Shown in pieces: positions 14,301 to 29,300 of a DNA stretch of 64,000 bases. Every line of letters begins with the position of its first letter. Within the stretch, counting starts at the first letter, position 1. Under the pieces are notes generated by a model that saw only the letters and a program-made list of their open reading frames with translations, did no database searches and was not told the DNA's origin. The DNA is taken from positions 1,984,001 to 2,048,000 of the forward strand of contig OX392529.1 of NCBI GenBank assembly GCA_947623455.1, read 5' to 3'. Origin of the DNA: Mimachlamys varia (Eukaryota; Mollusca; Bivalvia; Pectinida; Pectinidae). Position numbers and translations under genes: made by a program.

Positions 14301-17300
14301 GGGTCAAATCTGTTCAAACTTTTAAACGATTACTTTGGAAATACCAAAAGCCCTAGAAGCATGATATTTGGCTGAAAGGTTCCTTGGATGAAGCTTGACA
14401 AATTTGCGAAAAAAGATGACCTTGGCCCATATTCAAGGTCACAGGGGTCAAATCTGTTACAAGTTTTGAGCAACTTCTTCTGATAAACTCAAAGACCTAG
14501 AGACATGATATTTAGCTGGTAGCTTCCTTGGATGAAAGCCAATCAAAATTTGCAAATGAAAATGACATTGTCTTACAAGGTCACAGGGGTGAAATATGTT
14601 TTAATCTTAACATGTTTTTCTGAATGTCTTACAGTAAAAGATTTTAGGTGATTTTAGGGTTACACTATGATATAAGTCAGAGATTGATACCAGGTGAGCG
14701 ATGCAGGCCCTTCGGTATACGGTCTTGTTTGTACTGTAGAGATATCCTACTAAATGGTTTTTTTTTTGTGATGAGCACAGTTCTACATGAAGAGGAGAAA
14801 TTAGCACATCTACAGGTAGTGATGAGTGTGATGGAGTACCTCCCCAAAACTACAGGTAAGATTGGCACAGGTATTACCTCCTCCACCCACCACCCACCCA
14901 CCCACACCATAAAAACCCCAACAGGTAAGTTTGTTACAGGTATTACCTCCTCCACCCACCACCCACCCACCCACCCACACCATAAAAACCCTAACAGGTA
15001 AGTTTGTGACAGGCATTACCTCCTCCACCCACCACCCACCCACCCACACCATAAAAACCCCAACAGGTAAGTTTGTTACAGGTATTACCTCCTCCACCCA
15101 CCACCCACCCACCCACCCACACCATAAAAACCCCAACAGGTAAGTTTGTTACAGGTATTACCTCCTCCACCCACCAACCACCCACCCACACCATAAAAAC
15201 CCCAACAGGTAAGTTTGTTACAGGTATTACCCCCCCCCCCCCCCCCCCAATCACCCACCAACCTCCAAAAAACTACATGTAAGTTTGTTAACAGATGTAA
15301 CTCGCCTCCCAAAAACTACAGGTAAGATTGTCTAAGGTATTACACTCCTACCCCCCAAAAAAGACTACATGTACTCCCATAAAAGAGTGTTAAGTTCACT
15401 TTTGTTGCTATAACTATATTAAAAAACGTGCAGTGAAAATTACTAAATTATCTCTGTTTCAGATGATATTAAGGAATGGTGCTTGATAAATACAGAGGAT
15501 GGCAGCAGAGACAATATTCTTACCTCAGCCTTCAAGGCAGCTCACCAGTGTAAGTAAGCCTACTAAATACAGGACAGCTCACCAGTGTAAGTTACCCTAC
15601 TGAACACAGGACAGCTCACCAGTGTAAGTTACCCTACTAAACACAGGACAGCTCACCAGTGTAAGTTACCCTACTAAACACAGGACAACTCACCAGTGTA
15701 AGTAACCCTACTAGACACAGGACAGCTCACCAGTGTAAGTTAGCCTACTAAACACAGGACCGCTCACCAGTGTAATTAACCCTACTAGACACAGGACAAC
15801 TCACCAGTGTAAGTTACCCTACTAAACACAGGACAGCTCACCAGTGTAAGTTAGCCTACTGAACACAGGACAGCTCACCAGTGTAAGTTACCCTACTAGA
15901 CACAGGACAGCTCACCAGTGTAAGTTACCCTACTAAACACAGGACAGCTCACCAGTGTAAGTTAGCCTACCAAACACAGGATAGCTCACCAGTGTAATTA
16001 ACCCTACTAAACACAGGACAGCTCAACAGTGTAAGTTACCCTACTAAACACAGGATAGCTCACCAGTGTAATTAACCCTACTAAACACAGGACAGCTCAC
16101 CAGTGTAAGTTACCCCACTAAACACAGGACAGCTCACCAGTGTAAGTAAGTCTATTAAATACAGGACAGCTCACCAGTGTAAGTTACCCCACTAAACACA
16201 GGACAGCTCACCAATGTAAGTTAGCCTACTAAACACAGGACAGCTCACCAGTGTAAGTTAGCCTACTGAACACAGGACAGCTCACCAGTGTAAGTTACCC
16301 TACTAGACACAGGACAGCTCACCAGTGTAAGTTACCCTACTAAACACAGGACAGCTCACCAGTGTAAGTTAGCCTACCAAACACAGGATAGCTCACCAGT
16401 GTAATTAACCCTACTAAACACAGGACAGCTCAACAGTGTAAGTTACCCTACTAAACACAGGATAGCTCACCAGTGTAATTAACCCTACTAAACACAGGAC
16501 AGCTCACCAGTGTAAGTTACCCCACTAAACACAGGACAGCTCACCAGTGTAAGTAAGTCTATTAAATACAGGACAGCTCACCAGTGTAAGTTACCCCACT
16601 AAACACAGGACAGCTCACCAATGTAAGTTAGCCTACTAAACACAGGACAGCTCACCAGTGTAAGTTAGCCTACTAAACACAGGACAGCTCACCAGTGTAA
16701 GTTAGCCTACTAAACACAGGACAACTCACCAGTGTAAGTTAGTCTACTAAACACAGGACAGCTCACCAGTGTAAGTTACTCTACTAAACACAGGACAGCT
16801 CACCAGTGTAAGTTACCCTACTAAACACAGGACAGCTCACCAGTGTAAGTTACCCTACTAAACACAGGACAGCTCACCAGTGTAAGTAACCCAACTAGAC
16901 ACAGGACAGCTCACCAGTGTAAGTAACCCTACTAAACACAGGACAGCTCACCAGTGTAAGTTAGCCTACTAAACACAGGACAGCTTACCAGTGTAAGTTA
17001 CCCCACTAAACACAGGACAGCTCACCAGTGTAAGTTACCCTACTAAACACAGGACAGCTCACCAGTGTAAGTTAGACTACTAAACACAGGACAGCTCACC
17101 AGTGTAAGTTACCCCACTAAACACAGGACAGCTCACCAGTGTCAGTAACCCTACAAAACACAGGACAACTCACCAGTGTTAGTTAGTCTACTAAACACAG
17201 GACAGCTCACCAGTGTAAGTTAGCCTACTAAACACAGGACAGCTCAACAGTGTAAGTTAGCCTACTAAACACAGGACAGCTCACCAGTGTAAGTTACCCT

Positions 17301-20300
17301 ACTAAACACAGGACAGCTCACCAGTGTAAGTTAGCCTACTGAACACAGGACAGCTCACCAGTGTAAGTTAGCCTACTGAACACAGGACAGCTCACCAGTG
17401 TAAGTTACCCCACTAAACACAGGACAGCTCACCAGTGTAAGTTAGCCTACTAAACACAGGACAGCTCAGCAGTGTAAGTTACCCTACTAAACACAGGACA
17501 GCTCACCAGTGTAAGTAACCCTACTAAACACAGGACAGCTCACCAGTGTAAGTTAGCCTACTGAACACAGGACAGCTCAACAGTGTAAGTTACCCTACTA
17601 AACACAGGACAGCTCACCAGTGTAAGTAACCCTACTAAACACAGGACAGCTCACCAGTGTAATTAACCCTACTAAACACAGGACAGCTCAACAGTGTAAG
17701 TTACCCTACTAAACACAGGATAGCTCACCAGTGTAATTAACCCTACTAAACACAGGACAGCTCACCAGTGTAAGTTACCCCACTAAACACAGGACAGCTC
17801 ACCAGTGTAAGTAAGTCTATTAAATACAGGACAGCTCACCAGTGTAAGTTACCCCACTAAACACAGGACAGCTCACCAATGTAAGTTAGCCTACTAAACA
17901 CAGGACAGCTCACCAGTGTAAGTTAGCCTACTGAACACAGGACAGCTCACCAGTGTAAGTTACCCTACTAGACACAGGACAGCTCACCAGTGTAAGTTAC
18001 CCTACTAAACACAGGACAGCTCACCAGTGTAAGTTAGCCTACCAAACACAGGATAGCTCACCAGTGTAATTAACCCTACTAAACACAGGACAGCTCAACA
18101 GTGTAAGTTACCCTACTAAACACAGGATAGCTCACCAGTGTAATTAACCCTACTAAACACAGGACAGCTCACCAGTGTAAGTTACCCCACTAAACACAGG
18201 ACAGCTCACCAGTGTAAGTAAGTCTATTAAATACAGGACAGCTCACCAGTGTAAGTTACCCCACTAAACACAGGACAGCTCACCAATGTAAGTTAGCCTA
18301 CTAAACACAGGACAGCTCACCAGTGTAAGTTAGCCTACTAAACACAGGACAGCTCACCAGTGTAAGTTAGCCTACTAAACACAGGACAACTCACCAGTGT
18401 AAGTTAGTCTACTAAACACAGGACAGCTCACCAGTGTAAGTTACTCTACTAAACACAGGACAGCTCACCAGTGTAAGTTACCCTACTAAACACAGGACAG
18501 CTCACCAGTGTAAGTTACCCTACTAAACACAGGACAGCTCACCAGTGTAAGTAACCCAACTAGACACAGGACAGCTCACCAGTGTAAGTAACCCTACTAA
18601 ACACAGGACAGCTCACCAGTGTAAGTTAGCCTACTAAACACAGGACAGCTTACCAGTGTAAGTTACCCCACTAAACACAGGACAGCTCACCAGTGTAAGT
18701 TACCCTACTAAACACAGGACAGCTCACCAGTGTAAGTTAGACTACTAAACACAGGACAGCTCACCAGTGTAAGTTACCCCACTAAACACAGGACAGCTCA
18801 CCAGTGTCAGTAACCCTACAAAACACAGGACAACTCACCAGTGTTAGTTAGTCTACTAAACACAGGACAGCTCACCAGTGTAAGTTAGCCTACTAAACAC
18901 AGGACAGCTCAACAGTGTAAGTTAGCCTACTAAACACAGGACAGCTCACCAGTGTAAGTTACCCTACTAAACACAGGACAGCTCACCAGTGTAAGTTAGC
19001 CTACTGAACACAGGACAGCTCACCAGTGTAAGTTAGCCTACTGAACACAGGACAGCTCACCAGTGTAAGTTACCCCACTAAACACAGGACAGCTCACCAG
19101 TGTAAGTTAGCCTACTAAACACAGGACAGCTCAGCAGTGTAAGTTACCCTACTAAACACAGGACAGCTCACCAGTGTAAGTAACCCTACTAAACACAGGA
19201 CAGCTCACCAGTGTAAGTTAGCCTACTGAACACAGGACAGCTCAACAGTGTAAGTTACCCTACTAAACACAGGACAGCTCACCAGTGTAAGTAACCCTAC
19301 TAAACACAGGACAGCTCACCAGTGTAAGTAACCCTACTAAACACAGGACAGCTCACCAGTGTAAGTTAGCCTACTGAACACAGGACAGCTCATCAATGTA
19401 AGTTACTCTACTAGACACAGGACAGCTCACCAGTGTAAGTAACCCTACTAAACACAGGACAGCTCACCAGTGTAAGTTAGCCTACTAAACACAGGACAGC
19501 TCACCAGTGTAAGTTACCCCACTAAACACAGGACAGCTCACCAGTGTAAGTTAGCCTACTAAACACAGGACAGCTCACCAGTGTAAGTTACTCTACTAAA
19601 CACAGGACAGCTCACCAGTGTAAGTAACCCTACTAAACACAGGACAGCTCACCAGTGTAAGTTACCCTACTAAACACAGGATAGCTCACCAGTGTAATTA
19701 ACCCTACTAAACACAGGACAGCTCACCAGTGTAAGTTACCCCACTAAACACAGGACAGCTCACCAGTGTAAGTAAGTCTATTAAATACAGGACAGCTCAC
19801 CAGTGTAAGTTACCCCACTAAACACAGGACAGCTCACCAATGTAAGTTAGCCTACTAAACACAGGACAGCTCACCAGTGTAAGTTAGCCTACTAAACACA
19901 GGACAGCTCACCAGTGTAAGTTAGACTACTAAACACAGGACAGCTCACCAGTGTAAGTTACCCCACTAAACACAGGACAGCTCACCAGTGTCAGTAACCC
20001 TACAAAACACAGGACAACTCACCAGTGTTAGTTAGTCTACTAAACACAGGACAGCTCACCAGTGTAAGTTAGCCTACTAAACACAGGACAGCTCAACAGT
20101 GTAAGTTAGCCTACTAAACACAGGACAGCTCACCAGTGTAAGTTACCCTACTAAACACAGGACAGCTCACCAGTGTAAGTTAGCCTACTGAACACAGGAC
20201 AGCTCACCAGTGTAAGTTAGCCTACTGAACACAGGACAGCTCACCAGTGTAAGTTACCCCACTAAACACAGGACAGCTCACCATTGTAAGTTAGCCTACT

Positions 20301-23300
20301 AAACACAGGACAGCTCAGCAGTGTGAGTTACCCTACTAAACACAGGACAGCTCACCAGTGTAAGTAACCCTACTAAACACAGGACAGCTCACCAGTGTAA
20401 GTTAGCCTACTGAACACAGGACAGCTCAACAGTGTAAGTTACCCTACTAAACACAGGACAGCTCACCAGTGTAAGTAACCCTACTAAACACAGGACAGCT
20501 CACCAGTGTAAGTAACCCTACTAAACACAGGACAGCTCACCAGTGTAAGTTAGCCTACTGAACACAGGACAGCTCATCAATGTAAGTTACTCTACTAGAC
20601 ACAGGACAGCTCACCAGTGTAAGTAACCCTACTAAACACAGGACAGCTCACCAGTGTAAGTTAGCCTACTAAACACAGGACAGCTCACCAGTGTAAGTTA
20701 CCCCACTAAACACAGGACAGCTCACCAGTGTAAGTTAGCCTACTAAACACAGGACAGCTCACCAGTGTAATAACTCTACTAAACACAGGACAGCTCACCA
20801 GTGTAAGTAACCCTACTAAACACAGGACAGCTCACCAATGTAAGTTACCCTACTAAACACAGTACGGCTCACCAGTGTAAGTTAGCCTACTAAACACAGG
20901 ACAGCTCACCAGTGTAAATTAGCCTACTAAACACAGGACAGCTCACCAGTGTAAGTAACCCTACTAAACACAGGACAGCTCACCAGTGTAAGTTACCCCA
21001 CTAAACACAGGACAGCTCACCCGTGTAAGTTAGCCTACTAAACACAGGACAGCTCACCAGTGTAAGTTACCCTACTAAACATAGGACAGCTCACCTGTGT
21101 AAGTTACCCTAAAAAATACAGGACAGCTCACCAATGTAAGTTACCCTACTAAACACAGTACGGCTCACCAGTGCAAGTTAGTCTACTAAACAGGACAGCT
21201 CACCAGTGTAAGTTAGTCTACTAAACACAGGACAGCTCACCAGTGTAAGTAACCCTACTAAACACAGGACAGCTCACCAGTGTAAGTTACCCCACTAAAC
21301 ACAGGACAGCTCACCCGTGTAAGTTAGCCTACTAAACAGGACAGCTCACCAGTGTAAGTTAGTCTACTAAACACAGGACAGCTCACCAGTGTAAGTTAGC
21401 CTACTAAACACAGGACAGCTCACCAGTGTAAGTAACCCTACTAAACACAGGACAGCTCACCAGTGTAAGTTACCCCACTAAACACAGGACAGCTCACCAG
21501 TGTAAGTTAGCCTACTAAACACAGGACAGCTCACCAGTGTAAGTTACCCTACTAAACATAGGACAGCTCACCTGTGTAAGTTACCCTAAAAAATACAGGA
21601 CAGCTCACCAATGTAAGTTACCCTACTAAACACAGTACGGCTCACCAGTGCAAGTAAGTCTACTAAACAGGACAGCTCACCAGTGTAAGTTAGTCTACTA
21701 AACACAGGACAGCTCACCAGTGTAAGTAACCCTACTAAACACAGGACAGCTCACCAGTGTAAGTTACCCTACTAAACACAGGACAGCTCACCAGTGTAAG
21801 TTAGCCTACTAAATACAGGACAGCTCACCAGTGTAAGTTGCCCTACTAAACACAGGACAGCTCACCAGTGTAAGTTACCCTACTAAACACAGGACAGCTC
21901 AACGGTGTAAGTTAGCCTACTAAACACAGGACAGCTCAACAGTGTAAGTTAGCCTACTAAATACAGGACAGCTCACCAGTGTAAGTTAGCCTACTAAACA
22001 CAGGACAGCTCACCAGTGTTAGTTAGTCTACTAAACACAGGACAGCTCACCAGTGTAAGTTAGCCTACTAAACACAGGACAGCTCACCAGTGTAAGTTAG
22101 CCTACTAAACACAGGACAGCTCACCAGTGTAAGTTACCCTACCAAACACAGGACAGCTCACCAGTGTAAGTTACCCCACTAAACACAGGACAGCTCACCA
22201 GTGTAAGTTACCCTACTAAACACAGGACAGCTCAACAGTGTAAGTTAGCCTACTAAACACAGGACAGCTCACCAGTGTAAGTTAGCCTACTAAATACAGG
22301 ACAGCTCACCAGTGTAAGTTAGCCTACTAAATACAGGACAGCTCACCAGTGTAAGTTAGCCTACTAAACACAGGACAGCTAACCAGTGTAAGTTACCCCA
22401 CTAAACACAGGACAGCTCACCAGTGTAAGTTACCCCACTAAACACAGGACAGCTCACCAGTGTAAGTTAGCCTACTAAATACAGGACAGCTCACCAGTGT
22501 AAGTTAGCCTACTAAACACAGGACAGCTCACCAGTGTTAGTTAGTCTACTAAACACAGGACAGCTCACCAGTGTAAGTTAGCCTACTAAACACAGGACAG
22601 CTCACCAGTGTAAGTTAGCCTACTAAACACAGGACAGCTCACCAGTGTAAGTTACCCTACCAAACACAGGACAGCTCACCAGTGTAAGTTACCCCACTAA
22701 ACACAGGACAGCTCACCAGTGTAAGTTACCCTACTAAACACAGGACAGCTCAACAGTGTAAGTTAGCCTACTAAACACAGGACAGCTCACCAGTGTAAGT
22801 TAGCCTACTAAATACAGGACAGCTCACCAGTGTAAGTTAGCCTACTAAATACAGGACAGCTCACCAGTGTAAGTTAGCCTACTAAACACAGGACAGCTCA
22901 CCAGTGTAAGTTACCCTACTAAACATAGGACAGCTCACCTGTGTAAGTTACCCTAAAAAATACAGGACAGCTCACCAATGTAAGTTACCCTACTAAACAC
23001 AGTACGGCTCACCAGTGCAAGTTAGTCTACTAAACAGGACAGCTCACCAGTGTAAGTTAGTATACTAAACACAGGACAGCTCACCAGTGTAAGTTAGCCT
23101 ACTAAACACAGGACAGCTCACCAGTGTAAGTAACCCTACTAAACACAGGACAGCTCACCAGTGTAAGTTACCCCACTAAACACAGGACAGCTCACCAGTG
23201 TAAGTTAGCCTACTAAACACAGGACAGCTCACCAGTGTAAGTTACCCTACTAAACATAGGACAGCTCACCTGTGTAAGTTACCCTAAAAAATACAGGACA

Positions 23301-26300
23301 GCTCACCAATGTAAGTTACCCTACTAAACACAGTACGGCTCACCAGTGCAAGTAAGTCTACTAAACAGGACAGCTCACCAGTGTAAGTTAGTCTACTAAA
23401 CACAGGACAGCTCACCAGTGTAAGTAACCCTACTAAACACAGGACAGCTCACCAGTGTAAGTTACCCTACTAAACACAGGACAGCTCACCAGTGTAAGTT
23501 AGCCTACTAAATACAGGACAGCTCACCAGTGTAAGTTGCCCTACTAAACACAGGACAGCTCACCAGTGTAAGTTACCCTACTAAACACAGGACAGCTCAC
23601 CAGTGTAAGTTACCCTACTAAACACAGGACAGCTCAACGGTGTAAGTTAGCCTACTAAACACAGGACAGCTCAACAGTGTAAGTTAGCCTACTAAATACA
23701 GGACAGCTCACCAGTGTAAGTTAGCCTACTAAACACAGGACAGCTCACCAGTGTTAGTTAGTCTACTAAACACAGGACAGCTCACCAGTGTAAGTTAGCC
23801 TACTAAACACAGGACAGCTCACCAGTGTAAGTTAGCCTACTAAACACAGGACAGCTCACCAGTGTAAGTTACCCTACCAAACACAGGACAGCTCACCAGT
23901 GTAAGTTACCCCACTAAACACAGGACAGCTCACCAGTGTAAGTTACCCTACTAAACACAGGACAGCTCAACAGTGTAAGTTAGCCTACTAAACACAGGAC
24001 AGCTCACCAGTGTAAGTTAGCCTACTAAATACAGGACAGCTCACCAGTGTAAGTTAGCCTACTAAATACAGGACAGCTCACCAGTGTAAGTTAGCCTACT
24101 AAACACAGGACAGCTAACCAGTGTAAGTTACCCCACTAAACACAGGACAGCTCACCAGTGTAAGTTACCCCACTAAACACAGGACAGCTCACCAGTGTAA
24201 GTTAGCCTACTAAACACAGGACAGCTCATCAATGTAAGTTACTCTACTAGACACAGGACAGCTCACCAGTGTTAGTTAGTCTACTAAACACAGGACAGCT
24301 CACCAGTGTAAGTTAGCCTACTGAACACAGGACAGCTCACCAGTGTAAGTTACCCTACTAGACACAGGACAACTCACCAGTGTTAGTTAGTCTACTAAAC
24401 ACAGGACAGCTCACCAGTGTTAGTTAGTCTACTAAACACATGCCCACCAGTGTTAGTTAGTCTACTCAACACAGGACAGCTCACCAGTGTAAGTTACCCT
24501 ACTAAACACAGGACAGCTCACCAGTGTAAGTTACCCTACTAGACACAGGACAACTCACCAGTGTTAGTTAGTCTACTAAACACAGGACAGCTCACCAGTG
24601 TTAGTTAGTCTACTAAACACATGCCCACCAGTGTTAGTTAGTCTACTCAACACAGGACAGCTCACCAGTGTAAGTTACCCTACTAAACACAGGACAGCTC
24701 ACCAGTGTTAGTTAGTCTACTAAACACAGGACAGCTCACCAGTGTAAGTTACCCTACTAAACACAGGACAGCTCACCAGTGTAAGTTACCCTACTAAACA
24801 CAGGACAGCTCACCAGTGTAAGTTACCCCACTAAACACAGGACAGCTCACCAGTGTAAGTTAGCCTACTGAACACAGGACAGCTCACCAGTGTAAGTTAC
24901 CCTACTAGACACAGGACAACTCACCAGTGTTAGTTAGTCTACTAAACACAGGACAGCTCACCAGTGTTAGTTAGTCTACTAAACACATGCCCACCAGTGT
25001 TAGTTAGTCTACTCAACACAGGACAGCTCACCAGTGTAAGTTACCCTACTAAACACAGGACAGCTCACCAGTGTTAGTTAGTCTACTAAACACAGGACAG
25101 CTAACCAGTGTAAGTTACCCCACTAAACACAGGACAGCTCACCAGTGTAAGTTACCCCACTAAACACAGGACAGCTCACCAGTGTAAGTTAGCCTACTAA
25201 ACACAGGACAGCTCATCAATGTAAGTTACTCTACTAGACACAGGACAGCTCACCAGTGTTAGTTAGTCTACTAAACACAGGACAGCTCACCAGTGTAAGT
25301 TAGCCTACTGAACACAGGACAGCTCACCAGTGTAAGTTACCCTACTAGACACAGGACAACTCACCAGTGTTAGTTAGTCTACTAAACACAGGACAGCTCA
25401 CCAGTGTTAGTTAGTCTACTAAACACATGCCCACCAGTGTTAGTTAGTCTACTCAACACAGGACAGCTCACCAGTGTAAGTTACCCTACTAAACACAGGA
25501 CAGCTCACCAGTGTTAGTTAGTCTACTAAACACAGGACAGCTCACCAGTGTAAGTTACCCTACTAAACACAGGACAGCTCACCAGTGTAAGTTACCCTAC
25601 TAAACACAGGACAGCTCACCAGTGTAAGTTAGCCTACTGAACACAGGACAGCTCACCAGTGTAAGTTACCCCACTAAACACAGGACAGCTCACCAGTGTA
25701 AGTTAGCCTACTAAACACAGGACAGCTCAGCAGTGTAAGTTACCCTACTAAACACAGGACAGCTCACCAGTGTAAGTAACCCTACTAAACACAGGACAGC
25801 TCACCAGTGTAAGTTAGCCTACTGAACACAGGACAGCTCAACAGTGTAAGTTACCCTACTAAACACAGGACAGCTCACCAGTGTAAGTAACCCTACTAAA
25901 CACAGGACAGCTCACCAGTGTAAGTTAGCCTACTGAACACAGGACAGCTCATCAATGTAAGTTACTCTACTAGACACAGGACAGCTCACCAGTGTAAGTA
26001 ACCCTACTAAACACAGGACAGCTCACCAGTGTAAGTTAGCCTACTAAACACAGGACAGCTCACCAGTGTAAGTTACCCCACTAAACACAGGACAGCTCAC
26101 CAGTGTAAGTTAGCCTACTGAACACAGGACAGCTCACCAGTGTAAGTTACTCTACTAAACACAGGACAGCTCACCAGTGTAAGTAACCCTACTAAACACA
26201 GGACAGCTCACCAGTGTAAGTAACCCTACAAAACACAGGACAGCTCACCAGTGTAAGTTAGCCTACTAAACACAGGACAGCTCACCAGTGTAAATTAGCC

Positions 26301-29300
26301 TACTAAACACAGGACAGCTCACCAGTGTAAGTAACCCTACTAAACACAGGACAGCTCACCAGTGTAAGTTACCCCACTAAACACAGGACAGCTCACCAGT
26401 GTAAGTTAGCCTACTAAACACAGGACAGCTCACCAGTGTAAGTTACCCTACTAAACATAGGACAGCTCACCTGTGTAAGTTACCCTAAAAAATACAGGAC
26501 AGCTCACCAATGTAAGTTACCCTACTAAACACAGTACGGCTCACCAGTGCAAGTTAGTCTACTAAACAGGACAGCTCACCAGTGTAAGTTAGTCTACTAA
26601 ACACAGGACAGCTCACCAGTGTAAGTTACCCCACTAAACACAGGACAGCTCACCAGTGTAAGTTAGCCTACTAAACACAGGACAGCTCACCAGTGTAAGT
26701 TACCCTACTAAACATAGGACAGCTCACCTGTGTAAGTTACCCTAAAAAATACAGGACAGCTCACCAATGTAAGTTACCCTACTAAACACAGTACGGCTCA
26801 CCAGTGCAAGTTAGTCTACTAAACAGGACAGCTCACCAGTGTAAGTTAGTCTACTAAACACAGGACAGCTCACCAGTGTAAGTAACCCTACTAAACACAG
26901 GACAGCTCACCAGTGTAAGTTACCCTACTAAACACAGGACAGCTCACCAGTGTAAGTTAGCCTACTAAATACAGGACAGCTCACCAGTGTAAGTTGCCCT
27001 ACTAAACACAGGACAGCTCACCAGTGTAAGTTACCCTACTAAACACAGGACAACTCACCAGTGTAAGTTACCCTACTAAACACAGGACAGCTCAACGGTG
27101 TAAGTTAGCCTACTAAACACAGGACAGCTCAACAGTGTAAGTTAGCCTACTAAATACAGGACAGCTCACCAGTGTAAGTTAGCCTACTAAACACAGGACA
27201 GCTCACCAGTGTTAGTTAGTCTACTAAACACAGGACAGCTCACCAGTGTAAGTTAGCCTACTAAACACAGGACAGCTCACCAGTGTAAGTTAGCCTACTA
27301 AACACAGGACAGCTCACCAGTGTAAGTTACCCTACCAAACACAGGACAGCTCACCAGTGTAAGTTACCCCACTAAACACAGGACAGCTCACCAGTGTAAG
27401 TTACCCTACTAAACACAGGACAGCTCAACAGTGTAAGTTAGCCTACTAAACACAGGACAGCTCACCAGTGTAAGTTAGCCTACTAAATACAGGACAGCTC
27501 ACCAGTGTAAGTTAGCCTACTAAACACAGGACAGCTCACCAGTGTAAGTTACCCCACTAAACACAGGACAGCTCACCAGTGTAAGTTACCCCACTAAACA
27601 CAGGACAGCTCACCAGTGTAAGTTAGCCTACTAAACACAGGACAGCTCATCAATGTAAGTTACTCTACTAGACACAGGACAGCTCACCAGTGTTAGTTAG
27701 TCTACTAAACACAGGACAGCTCACCAGTGTAAGTTAGCCTACTGAACACAGGACAGCTCACCAGTGTAAGTTACCCTACTAGACACAGGACAACTCACCA
27801 GTGTTAGTTAGTCTACTAAACACAGGACAGCTCACCAGTGTTAGTTAGTCTACTAAACACATGCCCACCAGTGTTAGTTAGTCTACTAAACACAGGACAG
27901 CTCACCAGTGTAAGTTACCCTACTAAACACAGGACAGCTCACCAGTGTTAGTTAGTCTACTAAACACAGGACAGCTCACCAGTGTAAGTTACCCTACTAA
28001 ACACAGGACAGCTCACCAGTGTAAGTTACCCTACTAAACACAGGACAGCTCACCAGTGTAAGTTACCCTACTAAACACAGGACAGCTCACCAGTGTAAGT
28101 TACTCTACTAAACACAGGACAGCTCACCAGTGTAAGTTACCCTACTAAACACAGGACAGCTCACCAGTGTAAGTTACCCTACTAAACACAGGACAACTCA
28201 CCAGTGTTAGTTACCCTACTAAACACAGGACAGTTCACCAGTGTAAGTTAGCCTACTAGACACAGGACAGCTCACCAGTGTTAGTTAGTCTACTTCTTGT
28301 TTGTGTTACAGGTTATATAGAGATGTTGCTGCCAGTGTACATCTCTACCCCGATGTGTGATGGTCAACCACAAGGGTAAGGCAATCTTTAAATCTCTACT
28401 GCTGTCACATGTCTCTCTTAACCCCTCTCACTCATCTCTGTTAACCCCTCTCACTATTCTCTGTTAACCCCTCTCACTCATCTCTCTGAACCCCCTCTCA
28501 CTCATCTCTCTTAACCTTTCTCACTCATCTCTCTTAACCTCTCTCTCTCATTAGGGCTGGGCGGTTTTACCGGTATACCGTGGTATAAAGTTGTGATGGT
28601 ACGTACCATGGTACATTAGTCCTGTACCGGTTTTTTGGGGACTTTCATTTAACTTATCAGTTAAATATTTGTTACATACATGTAGATCAATTGGAATTCA
28701 AGTATGATTTAATTATAATTTCCTATAAGTTTGTTGATCAACTAGCCAGGACAGACATAGCTTCACTCAAACAATATTAGAGGATAAAACAAAAAGAAAC
28801 TTATGAAAACAAACATCTGTGTTACAGATATGTACCGGTAAGCCTGTACGAGTTTCTGTGTGTTACAGATATGTAAGCCTGTATGAGTTCCTGTGTACAC
28901 ATGTTTTTTAGGGATATGTAAACCTGTATGAGTTTCTGTGTACATATGTTTGTTACAGATATGTGAGCCTGTTTGAGTTTCTGTGTACATATGTTTGTTA
29001 CAGATATGTGAGCCTGTATGAGTTTCTGTGTGTTACAGATATGTTAGCCTGTATGAGTTTCTGTGTGTTACAGATATGTAAGCCTGTATGAGTTCCTGTG
29101 TACACATGCTTTTTTAGGGATATGTAAACCTGTATGAGTTTCTGTGTACATATGTCTGTTACAGATATGTAAGCCTGTATGAGTTTCTGTGTGTTACAGA
29201 TATGTAAGCCTGTATGAGTTTCTGTATGTTACAGATATGTAAGCTTGTATGAGTTTCTGTGTGTTACAGATATGTAAGCCTGTATGAGTTTCTGTGTACA

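Noticed and set aside
15538..28296. CRISPR-like appearance of regular short repeats
   Set aside because: Units are contiguous without unique spacers, the DNA is from an animal nucleus, and the unit is an exon edge.
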